Below the pieces are notes generated by a model. The model was not told where the DNA came from. It searched no databases and saw only the letters and a list, made by a program, of their open reading frames with translations. A DNA stretch of 64,000 nt, from the NCBI GenBank assembly GCA_043808305.1, contig JAZDFB010000028.1:1-64000 (forward strand), written 5' to 3'. Position 1 is the stretch's first letter, and every line of letters starts with the position of its first letter. The position numbers and the translations under genes are program-made. Origin of the DNA: JBBAAP01 sp043808305. GTDB taxonomy: Bacteria; Planctomycetota; MHYJ01; JACQXL01. Shown here piece after piece: positions 27,776 to 35,591 of this stretch.

Positions 27776-27897
27776 TTGTCCCCCTCAAGGGGAGGCCCTC
27801 TGGGGCTCTGAAGTTGTACTTCGGCAGTTGGAGCAAAGCGACTTACTGCCGAGTATACCCGGCAGTAATTTCACAAACTGCCGGAGTATACTTCGGC
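27776..27897. repeat. CCCCTCAAGGGG and CGGCAGT repeat cluster
   Basis: Begins GTCCCCCTCAAGGGGAGG and CCCTCTGGGGCTCTGAAG, also found at 35520-35560, then the CGGCAGT family: ACTTCGGCAGTTGGAGCAAA, GCGACTTACTGCCGAGTATA, CCGGCAGT ... ACTGCCGG. It occupies the left half of the serS-argF gap. Confidence 0.7.
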
Positions 27898-27900
27898 ATT

Positions 27901-28025
27901 TGAGTCTGTTGCATAAAGTAGCGATGCGACCGCAGGTCGCATAACACATATAGTGTCTGATGAATCCGATCGCTACAATATATTGTTTGGTCTGGTGTAA
28001 ATTCAGAGTTTATGCGACAGACTCA
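27901..28025. mobile_element. MITE-like element, 125 bp with 17-bp terminal inverted repeats
   Basis: The left end TGAGTCTGTTGCATAAA and the reverse complement of the right end TGAGTCTGTCGCATAAA differ at one position. An internal palindrome GCGACCGCAGGTCGC is near the left end. There is no coding capacity and no clear target-site duplication. It lies directly upstream of the argF promoter. Confidence 0.6.
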
Positions 28026-28039
28026 ATAACCTGAATATT

Positions 28040-28067
28040 TTGACAGAGTGTTTTACATAAGTATAGT
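28040..28067 (+). promoter_or_regulatory. Promoter of argF
   Basis: TTGACA (28040-28045), 16-nt spacer, TATAGT (28062-28067, five of six matches). The leader of about 38 nt contains AAAGGA before the ATG at 28112. Confidence 0.65.
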
Positions 28068-28111
28068 CCAGAAATATACTGATAATGATTCAGACTTGAA
28101 AGGAATATCCT

Positions 28112-29032
28112 ATGAAATTAAGAACCAAACACTTGTTATCCATTAACGATCTTTCCGGCCCGGAAATAATGGGCATTCTCAAAATGAGCCAGTCGATGAA
28201 GAAGGCAAAAAAACACCCGCAACCGCTCAAAGGCATGACCCTGGGAATGATATTCCAGAAGCCCTCAACCCGCACCCGAGTGTCATTTGAGGTAGGTATG
28301 TTCCAGCTGGGCGGACACGCGCTATATCTTTCGGCCAACGACATCCAGCTCAAGCGGGGCGAAACCATACCCGACACGGCCCGGACCCTGTCCCGCTATG
28401 TCGATGGAATCATCGCCCGGGTGTTTGCGCACCAGGATGTAGTTGACCTGGCCCGCTACGGCTCGGTGCCGGTTATTAACGCCCTGAGCGACTATGAGCA
28501 TCCCTGCCAAGCGCTGGCGGATTTGCTGACCATCTACGAAAAGCGCAAGACCCTCAAGAATCTGAAAATAACTTATGTCGGCGACGGCAATAACGTGGCG
28601 CATTCGCTGATGCTTGGCGCTGTCAAGGTCGGTGCGCACGCGGCGGTGGCCACGCCCAAGGGTTACGAGCCGCACCGGGAAATAGTCCGGCTGGCTATTG
28701 ACGAGGCCAAAAAGACCAAGGTCAATGTTACCGTCACCAACGACCCGGCCGAAGCCGCCAAAGACGCCGATGTCATTTACACAGATGTCTGGGCCAGTAT
28801 GGGACAGGAAGCCGAGCACGACAAACGCGTCCAGATATTCAAACCCTATCAGGTCAACCGCGCTTTGCTCCGGCATGCGCGGAAAGACGTTCTGGTAATG
28901 CATTGCCTGCCGGCGCATCGCGAAGAGGAAATTACCGAAGATGTTTTGGAAGGCAAGCATTCCGTAGTCTGGGACGAGGCCGAAAATAGGCTCCATACCC
29001 AAAAGGCCGTAATGTGGTTGCTAATGGAATAA
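28112..29032 (+). CDS. argF: Ornithine carbamoyltransferase
   Basis: Makes citrulline from ornithine and carbamoyl phosphate (arginine synthesis). 306 residues with the carbamoyl-phosphate loop KPSTRTRVSFEVG, the DYEHPCQALADLLTI motif, YVGDGNNVAHSL, DVWASMGQE and the ornithine-binding MHCLPAHREEEIT. Length is typical. Its own promoter and ribosome site (AAAGGA) are visible. No other arg genes are in the window. Confidence 0.96.
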   Translation: MKLRTKHLLSINDLSGPEIMGILKMSQSMKKAKKHPQPLKGMTLGMIFQKPSTRTRVSFEVGMFQLGGHALYLSANDIQLKRGETIPDTARTLSRYVDGIIARVFAHQDVVDLARYGSVPVINALSDYEHPCQALADLLTIYEKRKTLKNLKITYVGDGNNVAHSLMLGAVKVGAHAAVATPKGYEPHREIVRLAIDEAKKTKVNVTVTNDPAEAAKDADVIYTDVWASMGQEAEHDKRVQIFKPYQVNRALLRHARKDVLVMHCLPAHREEEITEDVLEGKHSVVWDEAENRLHTQKAVMWLLME

Positions 29033-29051
29033 TGCACAGAAGGGCGATGGT

Positions 29052-29576
29052 ATGAAAAAACGCCGATATCACAAACGCCCCAAGGCCTGGGAACCGCGGC
29101 CCAAGATTGTTGAACCGCCGGTCAAAGACCCGACCTGCCGACACGACCTTGCTTTTGACCCCGAGGTACCGTATCTGGCTATGACCAGCCCGGACAGCGG
29201 TTGCCTGCATTTCAAAGGCAAGGAATCAAGAAATCTTAACCAGAATATTTGCTGGCTATTAAGAGGCATAAACGAAGAGGTCAGCGACTATCGTGGCAGT
29301 AAAGACAAGGTATACATAACCCGGTATCAGGTAGCCAAAATGTGCGGTTGGCGTAGAAGCGTTTACCCCAGCCGCATGGATAAACAGATGCAGAAACGGG
29401 CCGACCATGCGGTACGGGAGCTTAGCCGTCATCTTCAGGCGGTTGGCTTGCCGGCCATAGGCCGTTACGAAGACCGCAAAGGCTACTCCTGCCCGGTCGG
29501 GCTCAAGAATATCGCCGTCGAATATCCCATTTCCATCAGCCGGATGGACGACAGCGACGACGAAGACGACGAATAG
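29052..29576 (+). CDS. Unknown protein with basic N-terminus and acidic tail
   Basis: 174 residues, not recognised. The N-terminus is strongly basic and Pro-rich (KKRRYHKRPKAWEPRPK), the middle is helical with several Arg/Lys (YQVAKMCGWRRSVYPSRMDKQMQKRADHAVREL) and the end is acidic (MDDSDDEDDE). The charge pattern suggests nucleic acid binding, but that is inference. AAGGG lies upstream of the ATG. It follows argF by 19 nt. Confidence 0.6.
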   Translation: MKKRRYHKRPKAWEPRPKIVEPPVKDPTCRHDLAFDPEVPYLAMTSPDSGCLHFKGKESRNLNQNICWLLRGINEEVSDYRGSKDKVYITRYQVAKMCGWRRSVYPSRMDKQMQKRADHAVRELSRHLQAVGLPAIGRYEDRKGYSCPVGLKNIAVEYPISISRMDDSDDEDDE

Positions 29577-29624
29577 CAGATATTATCAAACTTGTTTTGA
29601 TACTTCATTTCCATCTTTAATTTC

Positions 29625-29653
29625 TTGACATCTGCCGATAATATCATTAGATT
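29625..29653 (+). promoter_or_regulatory. Promoter of tpiA, nearly leaderless
   Basis: TTGACA (29625-29630), 17-nt spacer, TAGATT (29648-29653). The predicted start of transcription falls about 29660, so a GTG at 29656 could not be translated and ATG 29662 would be within 2-3 nt of the mRNA end. Confidence 0.55.
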
Positions 29654-29661
29654 ACGTGTCT

Positions 29662-30435
29662 ATGTCTATACGCAAGCTCATTGTAGGTAACTGGAAGATG
29701 CTGACCTCTCCGGACGGGACGTCTTTGGCTGAAGCTAAGTCTTTGGTTAAAGCGCTCCGCGAGGGACTGGCTGATTTTACGAACGCGGATGTCGGCGTCT
29801 GCCCGCCTTATGTCCACCTGTCAGCGGTGGCCGAACTTATCAGCGGTTTCAATATCAAACTGGGCGCCCAGAACGTCTATTTCCAGGAAAAGGGCGCGTT
29901 CACCGGCGAGATTTCGCCTTTGATGCTCAAAGACATCGGCTGTGAATACGTCATCATCGGCCATTCTGAACGCCGGACTATCTTTAAAGAGGACGACGAC
30001 ACCATAAATAAAAAGGTCAAAACCGCCCTTAAAGCCGGCTTAACACCGATAATGTGCGTGGGCGAGACGCTCCAGCAACGTCAGGAAGAAATCACCGAAA
30101 AGATTATCAGGTTCCAGGTGGAAAGAGGGCTGGATGACCTGTCACCCGAAGACGTTAAGCGCGTGGTTATTGCTTACGAACCGGTTTGGGCTATCGGCAC
30201 GGGCAAGAACGCCACGCCGGAACAGGCCCAGGCGGTCCATCTGTTCATCAGGAAACTGCTGGTCCTTATTGCCAATGACCAGGTTGCCCAGACCAAGCAG
30301 ATAATATACGGCGGCAGCGTCAAGGCGGAAAACGCCAAAATCCTGATGACTCAGCCTGATATAGACGGCGCGCTGGTTGGCGGGGCCAGCCTGAATGTCG
30401 AATCGTTTATAAAAATAGTGAAATCTCCCTTTTAG
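29662..30435 (+). CDS. tpiA: Triosephosphate isomerase
   Basis: Interconverts dihydroxyacetone phosphate and glyceraldehyde 3-phosphate. 257 residues with the substrate Lys in VGNWKM, the catalytic His in IIGHSERR, the catalytic Glu in AYEPVWAIGTGKNATPEQA, and the phosphate loops IIYGGSVK and DGALVGGASL. I use ATG 29662 rather than GTG 29656 because of the promoter position and because the protein then starts MSIRKLIVGNWKM as is usual. Confidence 0.96.
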   Translation: MSIRKLIVGNWKMLTSPDGTSLAEAKSLVKALREGLADFTNADVGVCPPYVHLSAVAELISGFNIKLGAQNVYFQEKGAFTGEISPLMLKDIGCEYVIIGHSERRTIFKEDDDTINKKVKTALKAGLTPIMCVGETLQQRQEEITEKIIRFQVERGLDDLSPEDVKRVVIAYEPVWAIGTGKNATPEQAQAVHLFIRKLLVLIANDQVAQTKQIIYGGSVKAENAKILMTQPDIDGALVGGASLNVESFIKIVKSPF

Positions 30436-30436
30436 T

Positions 30437-30514
30437 CCCGTCCCGCTCAAGCGGGATCGGGACGGGAGTTAGTGGCAGTTCGAGCAAAGCGAGTTACTGC
30501 CACGTTATCCCGTT
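30437..30514. repeat. Hairpin plus GTGGCAGT element between tpiA and secG
   Basis: CCCGTCCCGCTC / AAGCGGGATCGGGACGGG is a strong hairpin directly after the tpiA stop. It is followed at 30471 by the element GTGGCAGTTCGAGCAAAGCG with closing arm ACTGCCAC and GTTATCCCG. Confidence 0.7.
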
Positions 30515-30542
30515 TATTCCAACGGGCATGATAGGAGTTGTT

Positions 30543-31031
30543 ATGTTAACAGGATTATTGCTGGGTGTGTTCGTTCTGGTGAGCATTCTTTTGATCGTTA
30601 TCATTCTGGTCCAGCCGCACTACAGCGAAAGCGGGCTGGCCGGTGCGTTCGGCGGCGGCGGAAGCGACTCGTTCCTGGGCGTCAAGGCCATCTCGGTGGC
30701 CAGCAAGGTTACCATCGGCCTGGCCGTGGTTTTCCTGCTGTTATCCATCATTCTTAATAAACTGCCCCAGACCACGAACAGCGGGCACAGTATCATAAAG
30801 CCGGATATGCCCAAGGCGCCGGCGTCCGAGCCATCATCGGCTAATACGCCGCCTGTTGCGGCAACCGGAGCGGAACAACCGGTTACGGCCACTCCCACTA
30901 AAACGGCGCCGGTAAAACCGCCGGAACCTGTTAAGACTCCTCCGGAGCCGGCAAAAACACCGGACCCGGCTAAACCGGATAGTAATCCTCCGCCTAAACA
31001 GGCGGAACCGCCTAAGCCGTCAGGCCAGTAA
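30543..31031 (+). CDS. secG: Preprotein translocase subunit SecG with Pro-rich tail
   Basis: 162 residues. Two transmembrane helices (LLLGVFVLVSILLIVIILVQ and ISVASKVTIGLAVVFLLLSIIL) bracket the conserved HYSESGLAGAFGGGGSDSFLG loop. The C-terminal 80 residues are Pro/Ala/Thr-rich (PEPVKTPPEPAKTPDPAKPD), an extension absent from E. coli SecG. The start is ATG 30543: AGGAG at 30532 lies 6 nt before it, and an upstream in-frame ATG at 30528 would overlap that site. It follows tpiA, a common neighbour. Confidence 0.92.
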   Translation: MLTGLLLGVFVLVSILLIVIILVQPHYSESGLAGAFGGGGSDSFLGVKAISVASKVTIGLAVVFLLLSIILNKLPQTTNSGHSIIKPDMPKAPASEPSSANTPPVAATGAEQPVTATPTKTAPVKPPEPVKTPPEPAKTPDPAKPDSNPPPKQAEPPKPSGQ

Positions 31032-31097
31032 CATAAAGCTGGGTATAGTCGCGCGGCGCGGCGCATCGGAAGATATAAAATCGAAAGTTGTGTTTCT

Positions 31098-31682
31098 ATG
31101 CCTGCAATAACGTCTGCTCATAATATATTCACCGAACTTCAAGCCGTCCAGAAGGGGCATTTCCTTTTAACCTCGGGCAACCACAGCGATACCTACGTCC
31201 AGTGCGCCCGGATTCTGGAACGGCCCGGCGTAAGCGCCAGGCTGTGCAAGAAGCTGGTCAAACCATGGATGAACAAGGGTATAACCCTGGTGGCCGGCCC
31301 GGCGCTGGGCGGGATTATACTGGCTTACGAAGCGGCCCGGCCGCTTAAAGCCAAAGCCATTTACCTGGAACGGGTTGATAACAAAATGACGCTCCGGCGC
31401 GGCTTCGCGGTCAAGCCGGGCGAAAAAGTATTGGTCGGAGAGGATGTCATTACCACCGGTGGTTCGGTCAAAGATGTGATTGACGTGATTATCCAGAACG
31501 GCGGACGGGTTATGGGTATCATTTCTTTGGTTGACCGCCGGCCGGATAAAACTCCCAAGGTCTTAGGCTATAAATACAACGCGGTTGTCCGGGTCAGCCC
31601 GCCCATATATAAGCCGGCGGAGTGCCCGCTGTGCAAGCAGGGCACACCGGCCGTGAAACCGGGCTCGAGGGGATTGAAATAA
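31098..31682 (+). CDS. pyrE: Orotate phosphoribosyltransferase
   Basis: Joins orotate and PRPP to form OMP in pyrimidine synthesis. 194 residues with a substrate region HFLLTSGNHSDTYVQCARIL, GPALGGIILAYEAAR and the PRPP motif VLVGEDVITTGGSVKDV. A short C-terminal CPLCKQG is seen in one PyrE subgroup. It precedes yicC by 1 nt and starts a tightly packed run to uppP. Confidence 0.93.
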   Translation: MPAITSAHNIFTELQAVQKGHFLLTSGNHSDTYVQCARILERPGVSARLCKKLVKPWMNKGITLVAGPALGGIILAYEAARPLKAKAIYLERVDNKMTLRRGFAVKPGEKVLVGEDVITTGGSVKDVIDVIIQNGGRVMGIISLVDRRPDKTPKVLGYKYNAVVRVSPPIYKPAECPLCKQGTPAVKPGSRGLK

Positions 31683-31683
31683 T

Positions 31684-32565
31684 ATGAAAAGCATGACCGG
31701 ATACGGCGAGGCGGTTGCTAAATTAAAAGGCGGCAACAGCATCAGGGTCGAGATACGCTCGGTCAACCACAGGTTTTTTAATCTCAAGACGAATCTGCCG
31801 GCCAGCCTAAATGTCTATGAATCGGATATCGAAGAACTGATCAAGAAATATATCCGGCGCGGATCGGTTAACCTGGTCATCAGGGAGGGCCGGCAGGAAA
31901 AGCCGGAGCTTAATATCCAGACCGGGGTGCTCAAGAACTATCACCGCCAGTTGAAACGATTGCAGAAAGAGTTGGGGCTGGCTGGCGGGATATCGATAGA
32001 CACGCTGATATCATTGCCGGGCGTGCTCGAGGTAGCGGACCGGGACGGCGTCAGCGGCAAACGCCGGTGGTTGAGCGCCGAGCGGGTCATCAAATCCGCA
32101 TTGCAGGATATGGTGGCTATGCGCCAGCGCGAAAGCCGGCGGCTGGCCAAAGGTCTCCTGGCCATAATCCGCAAGATGTTAGTCCTGGTCGGCAAAATCG
32201 AAAGCCTGGCGCCTCAGGTCCGGACCCATTATGAACAATCGCTCAAGGAGCGGCTGGCCCATATATTATCGTCGGTCGACCACAGCAACATCAGCCAGGG
32301 CTTGGCCAATGAAGTTATGCTGTTCGCGCAGCGCTCGGATATAACCGAGGAAATAGAACGCCTTAAATCGCATATCGCCGAATTCGAGCGGACCATGAAG
32401 TTGTCCAGCGAAGCCGGCAAGAAACTCGATTTCCTGGCACAGGAAATGCTCCGCGAGGTGACCACCATCGGAGCCAAGGCTAATAATTCCAAAATCACTT
32501 ATAACGTGATTACTCTCAAAGGCAATGTTGAAAAGCTCAAGGAACAAGTGCAGAATATCGAATAA
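31684..32565 (+). CDS. yicC: YicC/YloC-family endoribonuclease
   Basis: 293 residues. The N-terminus MKSMTGYGEAVAK and RVEIRSVNHRFFNLKTNLP is the family hallmark, and the C-terminus ends in EAGKKLDFLAQEMLREVTTIGAKANNSKITYNVI. YicC-type proteins cut structured RNA and promote RNA decay. The gene precedes and overlaps gmk, the usual order in bacteria (yicC-gmk-rpoZ-coaBC). Confidence 0.93.
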   Translation: MKSMTGYGEAVAKLKGGNSIRVEIRSVNHRFFNLKTNLPASLNVYESDIEELIKKYIRRGSVNLVIREGRQEKPELNIQTGVLKNYHRQLKRLQKELGLAGGISIDTLISLPGVLEVADRDGVSGKRRWLSAERVIKSALQDMVAMRQRESRRLAKGLLAIIRKMLVLVGKIESLAPQVRTHYEQSLKERLAHILSSVDHSNISQGLANEVMLFAQRSDITEEIERLKSHIAEFERTMKLSSEAGKKLDFLAQEMLREVTTIGAKANNSKITYNVITLKGNVEKLKEQVQNIE

Positions 32566-33127
32566 CACAGACCGGAAAATCTGCGTAATATCCGGCCCGT
32601 CCGGCGTGGGCAAGACCACCCTGTGCGATTCGCTCCTGAAAAAGGAACGCCGGCTGGCGGTCTGTGTCACGGCAACCACCCGGCCGAAAAGAAAAGGCGA
32701 GGTTGACGGAAAGGATTACCGCTTCCTGTCTGAAAGAGATTTTAAGGCCGGATTAATAAGAGGTGATTTTATTGAATATGTCCGGCTTTTCGGGCATTAT
32801 TATGGGACTCCTTATAGTTCGCTGTATGACGTATTCAGGCTGGGCAGGCATCCGCTCCTGAGAATCGAGGTCAAGGGTGCGCGCCGGCTGAGGAAGGAAG
32901 GGTTCAAAGGGGTTTATATATTTATCCTGCCTCCGGATATGGGCACGCTCAAACAGCGCCTGTCCAGGCGCAACGACCGGACCGGCGATTTCGAAAAGAG
33001 GCTGAGGCGGGCTCGGACGGAGCTTAAATATAAAAACCACTACGACTTCAAGGTGGTCAACGACGACTTGGGCCGGACTGTCAATGAGATAAAGGAAATT
33101 ATCAGGAAAAACCTGTTTAAGGCGTAA
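32525..33127 (+). CDS. gmk: Guanylate kinase
   Basis: Phosphorylates GMP to GDP. 200 residues with the P-loop ISGPSGVGKTTLC, the GMP-binding TTRPKRKGEVDGKDYRFLSERDF, and a lid region RRNDRTGDFEKRLRRA. The frame has only ATG 32525 or TTG 32528 as starts upstream of the P-loop, so it overlaps yicC by 41 nt. Confidence 0.94.
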   Translation: MLKSSRNKCRISNNTDRKICVISGPSGVGKTTLCDSLLKKERRLAVCVTATTRPKRKGEVDGKDYRFLSERDFKAGLIRGDFIEYVRLFGHYYGTPYSSLYDVFRLGRHPLLRIEVKGARRLRKEGFKGVYIFILPPDMGTLKQRLSRRNDRTGDFEKRLRRARTELKYKNHYDFKVVNDDLGRTVNEIKEIIRKNLFKA

Positions 33128-33162
33128 CGAAGATCCAGTATTTATAAGACCGGAGGAAGGGA

Positions 33163-33366
33163 ATGGACATGAAAAAGTTAGATGCGGCACTTACCAAAAC
33201 CCAGGGCAGATTTGAACTGATTGCGATGATGCAGAGAAAACTGCGGAACCTCCGCCAGGCCGGGATTAAACAAGCAGCCGGCACGGGCGCCGACCAGCTG
33301 TCCGAACGGGTGCTGGACGACTTCCTGACTGAAACCAAGGCGGCCGAAGAATTAGCCAAGGCGTAA
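33163..33366 (+). CDS. rpoZ: RNA polymerase omega subunit
   Basis: 67 residues; GRFELIAMMQRKLRNLRQAG corresponds to the conserved omega helix, which normally reads like R(F/Y)xLVxxAxxRARQL. Omega stabilises the beta-prime subunit. The position between gmk and coaC is the standard one and supports this call for a short diverged protein. GGAGGAAGGG precedes the ATG. Confidence 0.85.
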   Translation: MDMKKLDAALTKTQGRFELIAMMQRKLRNLRQAGIKQAAGTGADQLSERVLDDFLTETKAAEELAKA

Positions 33367-33382
33367 TACCATTAGGTATTAT
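33366..33382. repeat. Half copy of the TATACC element after rpoZ
   Basis: AATACCATTAGGTATTA is palindromic and equals the left half of the elements at 55823 and 60797; its first base is the last base of the rpoZ stop. Confidence 0.55.
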
Positions 33383-33402
33383 TCCATCCGGAAGGCGCGA
33401 TT

Positions 33403-33945
33403 ATGTTGAAGGATAAAGAAATAATCCTGGGCGTGACCGGCAGCATCGCGGCCTACAAAGCCGCCGAGATTGCTTCCAAGCTGGTTCAGGCCAAGGCTAA
33501 CGTCACCGTGGTTATGACCGAAAGCGCCGCCAGGTTCGTTACCCCTCTGACATTCCAGACGATATCCCATAACCGGGTCCTGGTCGATATGTTTGACCCG
33601 GAATACGAATACAACCCCAGGCATATCTCCTTGGCCAACAAAGCGGACCTGCTCCTGATTGCCCCGGCCACGGCTAATATCATCGGCAAAATTGCCTCAG
33701 GCATCGCCGATGACCTGCTCTCGACGCTGGCTATGTCGGTCAAGTCGCCTATCATGATTGCGCCGGCCATGAACGTCAATATGTACAAGAACAAGATTGT
33801 CCAGAAGAATATTGCATTCCTGAAAAAAGAAGGTTATAAATTCATCGAGCCGGAAACCGGTTACCTCGCCTGCGGCGCCGCCGGACAGGGCCGGCTGGCC
33901 GCCATTGATGCCATAATCAAAAAAGTAACATCAATCCTGGAATGA
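33403..33945 (+). CDS. coaC: Phosphopantothenoylcysteine decarboxylase (stand-alone CoaC)
   Basis: 180 residues, a flavoprotein step of coenzyme A synthesis. Signatures: LGVTGSIAAYKAAEIASKL, the active-site His in HISLANKADLLLIAPATANIIGK (written in part), PAMNVNMY and the reducing Cys in LACGAAGQGRLA. In most bacteria it is fused to CoaB; here the stop overlaps the next start (ATGA). GGAAGG lies upstream. Confidence 0.93.
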   Translation: MLKDKEIILGVTGSIAAYKAAEIASKLVQAKANVTVVMTESAARFVTPLTFQTISHNRVLVDMFDPEYEYNPRHISLANKADLLLIAPATANIIGKIASGIADDLLSTLAMSVKSPIMIAPAMNVNMYKNKIVQKNIAFLKKEGYKFIEPETGYLACGAAGQGRLAAIDAIIKKVTSILE

Positions 33946-34559
33946 TGAAAATACTCATTACGGCAGGTCCTACCAGAGAATACTTCGACAAGGTCCGCTA
34001 TATTTCCAATCCGTCAACCGGCCGGATGGGCTTTGCCGTGGCCGCGGCCGCCAAGGCACGGGGGCACAAAGTCACTCTGGTGTCCGGCCCGACGCACCTG
34101 GAACCGCTCAAAGGCGTGACCTTGAAACGGGTCGTCAGCGCACAGGACATGCTCCGCCAGGTCAATAAATATTTCCCGGAATCAGATGCCGTGATTATGA
34201 CCGCGGCGGTGAGCGATTACCGTCCGGCCGCTTATTGCAACGGCAAGATAAAGAAAACCGGACAGCCGGTCAGCGTCAGGCTTGAACCGACTCTGGACAT
34301 CCTTAAAACCATCAGCCGGCGCAAAGGCGGCAGAGTGCTAATCGGATTTGCCTTGGAAGCAAGCGACCTGCGTCGGAACGCACTGCGGAAGCTCCGGGCC
34401 AAGAACCTTGATTTCGTGGTGGCCAACCGGACGGACAGCTTCGGGCCGGGCAAGGTCAGCGCCGAGATATGGTCGCCCCTGGGCCTGGTCAAGCGCTTCA
34501 AGAATGCCGACAAGAATCAAATCGGCCGCTTTATAGTGAAGCTTCTGGAGTGCAGATAA
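33942..34559 (+). CDS. coaB: Phosphopantothenate--cysteine ligase (stand-alone CoaB)
   Basis: 205 residues starting with ITAGPTREYFDKVRYISNPS and TGRMGFAVAAAAKARGH, then AVSDYRP and the Lys-bearing KIKKTG, the nucleotide-binding sites of CoaB. Joins cysteine to phosphopantothenate, normally using CTP. Its start overlaps coaC by 4 nt, so the pair is a split version of the usual CoaBC fusion with coupled translation. Confidence 0.92.
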   Translation: MMKILITAGPTREYFDKVRYISNPSTGRMGFAVAAAAKARGHKVTLVSGPTHLEPLKGVTLKRVVSAQDMLRQVNKYFPESDAVIMTAAVSDYRPAAYCNGKIKKTGQPVSVRLEPTLDILKTISRRKGGRVLIGFALEASDLRRNALRKLRAKNLDFVVANRTDSFGPGKVSAEIWSPLGLVKRFKNADKNQIGRFIVKLLECR

Positions 34560-34573
34560 TTCTTTAGTATAAT

Positions 34574-35341
34574 ATGTCATTCATAGAAATTATGGCCTTG
34601 GCCATCATCCAGGGCATAGCGGAATTCCTGCCCATTTCCAGCTCCGGCCATCTGGTCATTGCCACGAAGCTGTTCGGGATGTCCAATCCGGAAAGCAACC
34701 TGTCCCTGATAGTTTTCCTGCACCTGGCCTCGCTGTTGGCCATAGTCATCAGTTTCTATAAGGAGATATTCGAACTGCTGGCCCAGCCCAAGGTCATCCT
34801 GATGATTATCATCGCCACCATACCGGCCGGATTGGTCGGTTATTTCTTTGAAGACGCGATAAATGAGCTTTTCACCGGAGCAGTTATCACCGGTATTGCG
34901 CTGATGGTCACGGGTGTTTACATCATCCTGACCGAATTCCATTGGAAACGGGCCGAGGTGACTCTGGAGCGTGCCCCTTTTATGTCGGCTGTCTGGGTCG
35001 GCATCGCCCAGGCATTGGCCATTGTCCCGGGGCTGTCCCGCTCCGGGCTGACTATCTGCACCGGCCTGTTAAACGGATTTGAAAAGCACGAAAGCATCAA
35101 GTTCTCGTTCTTCCTGGCTTTGCCGGTTCTGGCCGGCGCCGCCGTGCTCAAATTAAAGGATTTTTCTCAACTCTCAGCTTCTTTTCAGCCGATAACAATA
35201 TTAATAAGCGGGGTCCTATGCTTATTGGTAAGTTTATTGGCGATACGCTTCCTGGTCAGGCTGATAAGGCGCGGAAAACTGATTTATTTCGGATGGTATT
35301 GCCTTATTGTCGGGGTTCTGACGATAATCTTCATCAGATAA
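34574..35341 (+). CDS. uppP: Undecaprenyl-diphosphatase
   Basis: 255 residues, eight predicted membrane helices. Recycles the lipid carrier for peptidoglycan; family motifs QGIAEFLPISSSGHLVI near the N-terminus and VPGLSRSGLTI in the middle hold the active-site residues. It follows coaB by 14 nt and closes the pyrE-uppP run. Confidence 0.94.
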   Translation: MSFIEIMALAIIQGIAEFLPISSSGHLVIATKLFGMSNPESNLSLIVFLHLASLLAIVISFYKEIFELLAQPKVILMIIIATIPAGLVGYFFEDAINELFTGAVITGIALMVTGVYIILTEFHWKRAEVTLERAPFMSAVWVGIAQALAIVPGLSRSGLTICTGLLNGFEKHESIKFSFFLALPVLAGAAVLKLKDFSQLSASFQPITILISGVLCLLVSLLAIRFLVRLIRRGKLIYFGWYCLIVGVLTIIFIR

Positions 35342-35591
35342 CCTTGAATTTCAGCCCCGACGGAATAGTCGGGATAACATGGCAGTACCCGGCGAAATAG
35401 CCGGGATAAGTGCCGGGTAACTCGTTGCACTCGAACCGGCACTAATACGTCACGAAGTTTATCCCGCTTTCGGGCGGGGTTTCTACTGCCACTAACGCCG
35501 CAATTTATAGTTCGGCTGCCTGTCCCCCTCAAGGGGAGGTCCTCTGGGGCTCTGAAGTTTTAGCCGACTACTAGGCTGAGTAATAGTTATT
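35342..35591. repeat. Repeat-filled gap between uppP and ftsK
   Basis: No gene. From left: GACGGAATAGTCGGGATAAC, a nested GCAGT element (ATGGCAGTACCCGG ... TTTCTACTGCCACT), the inner palindrome TGCCGGGTAACTCG ... CGAACCGGCACTA, and the CCCCTCAAGGGG element (GCTGCCTGTCCCCCTC, AGGTCCTCTGGGGCTC) shared with 27776-27818. Confidence 0.7.
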
